From Caballeronia sordidicola (GTDB lineage Bacteria > Pseudomonadota > Gammaproteobacteria > Burkholderiales > Burkholderiaceae), in contig NZ_MTHB01000159.1 of the NCBI RefSeq assembly GCF_002220365.1, positions 1 through 64,000 of the forward strand: 64,000 nucleotides of DNA, written 5' to 3'. Under the pieces are notes generated by a model. That model had not been told where the DNA came from and ran no database searches. It worked only from the letters and a program-made list of their open reading frames with translations. This document shows, piece by piece, positions 63,236-64,000 of this stretch. The translations under genes were made by a program, and so were the position numbers. Position 1 is the first letter of the stretch. Every line of letters begins with the position of its first letter.

Positions 63236-64000
63236 CTATCGTTGACGCAACCAGACACGACACAGCGACACCAGCTTGTCGACGTCGATCGGCTTCGAGA
63301 TATAGTCGTCCGCGCCTGCTTCCAGGCACTTCTGGCGATCACTCGCCATCGCTTTCGCGGTCAGCGCGATGATCGGCAACCGCGCATGATCGGCGTTCTT
63401 GCGGATCTCGGTCATGGCGGTGAGCCCGTCCATTTCGGGCATCATGATGTCCATCAGCACGAGGTCGATGTCCGGATGGCGGGCAAGCGAATCCAGCGCC
63501 TCGCGGCCATTACGCGCGATTTCAAGCTTCGCGCCCAGCGGCTCGATCACATGCGACAACGCGAAGATATTGCGGACATCGTCTTCGGCCAGCAGGATCG
63601 TGCGGCCCTCGAATACGTCGTCGCGCTGGCGCGCCGCGCGCAGCATGCGCTGCTGCTCGGGCGGCAACGCACTCTCCACGCTGTGCAGGAACAACGTCAC
63701 TTCGTCTACCAGACGTTCCGGCGACTTCGCGCCCTTGATGATGATCGACTTGGAATAACGGCGCAGACGCTGCTCTTCGTCCGGCGACAGCACGCGCCCC
63801 GTGTACACGATTACCGGCGGCGATGCATGCTCCTCCGACGTCGATACCCGCTCCAGCAAGTCGTAACCGGAACCGTCCGGCAAGGCGAGGTCCATCACGA
63901 TGCAATCGAAGGTCACGCGGTTCATCTGCTCCAGCGCTTGGGCAATCGTCCCGGCCTCCACGATCTCGACCGTCGCGCTTTTCAGCAACGCGTGGATGCT
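63236..64000 (-). CDS. Hybrid sensor kinase, C-terminal receivers only (cut by window edge)
   Basis: The frame is open to the window edge, so the N-terminus lies beyond 64000. The visible 255 residues hold the end of one receiver (Asp in CIVMDLALPDGSG, IIIKGAKSPERL) and a complete second receiver (ILLAEDDVRNIFALSHV, Asp in LVLMDIMMPEMDG, ISKPIDVDKL). Tandem C-terminal receivers are typical of large cytoplasmic hybrid kinases that head CheR/CheB operons in this group. Confidence 0.9.
   Translation of the reverse strand, partial: SIHALLKSATVEIVEAGTIAQALEQMNRVTFDCIVMDLALPDGSGYDLLERVSTSEEHASPPVIVYTGRVLSPDEEQRLRRYSKSIIIKGAKSPERLVDEVTLFLHSVESALPPEQQRMLRAARQRDDVFEGRTILLAEDDVRNIFALSHVIEPLGAKLEIARNGREALDSLARHPDIDLVLMDIMMPEMDGLTAMTEIRKNADHARLPIIALTAKAMASDRQKCLEAGADDYISKPIDVDKLVSLCRVWLRQR

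Overview
This is a GC-rich, densely coding bacterial window that looks like an accessory part of a betaproteobacterial chromosome, most likely Burkholderiales (Paraburkholderia or Caballeronia type). The assignment is an inference from gene families and gene style: OprB-type porins, an AlkK-type ligase, many LysR, AraC and TetR regulators, many hybrid kinases, and repeat-rich small secreted proteins. I saw no rRNA, tRNA or CRISPR array.

Layout. 0-1.5 kb: an IS1182-type insertion sequence cut by the window edge abuts a TPR gene that is both frameshifted and truncated. 1.9-8.4 kb: an SDR facing a GlxA-type AraC regulator, a class V aminotransferase, an HSL-type esterase and a GPH-type symporter. 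8.8-19.1 kb: a catabolic island. An AraC regulator faces an SDR / Baeyer-Villiger monooxygenase / hydrolase / TetR operon, and a convergent AlkK ligase / aldehyde dehydrogenase / GMC alcohol dehydrogenase operon closes it. Both operons start from copies of the same ~70-bp upstream element. The enzymes together can take a secondary alcohol through ketone, ester, alcohol plus acid, and aldehyde to acyl-CoA. 19.1-27.4 kb: glycoside use (SGNH hydrolase, GH1 glucosidase, OprB porin, GH2 mannosidase and two TetR regulators, one next to a perfect 18-bp-arm palindrome). 27.5-31.5 kb: an HxlR/SDR pair, a leucine-rich-repeat protein kinase and an FMN hydroxy-acid dehydrogenase. 31.5-38.4 kb: a five-gene operon (Rieske oxygenase, its reductase, an M14-like DUF2817 protein, an orphan periplasmic binding protein, an M81/MlrC protein) facing a GcvA-like LysR regulator.

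38.8-45.6 kb is a metal/envelope region. It holds an NRAMP-family transporter with altered metal-site motifs and a leader of about 730 nt carrying small ORFs, one of which resembles MgtL-type magnesium-sensing leader peptides. Divergent from it is a porin gene with a similarly long structured leader and a frameshift near its 3' end. Cytochrome b561 follows, then MntP behind a recognisable yybP-ykoY manganese riboswitch. 45.9-64 kb is dominated by signalling: a diguanylate cyclase, a lytic transglycosylase, a lone receiver protein, two hybrid kinases, two near-duplicate OmpR regulators with one kinase, and an operon of hybrid kinase (cut by the window), CheR, CheB-type esterase and receiver-kinase. 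EgtD (ergothioneine) and acylphosphatase sit between them.

The two most promising signals are the duplicated upstream element that ties the Baeyer-Villiger island into one regulon, and the long uORF-bearing leaders around the divergent NRAMP gene.
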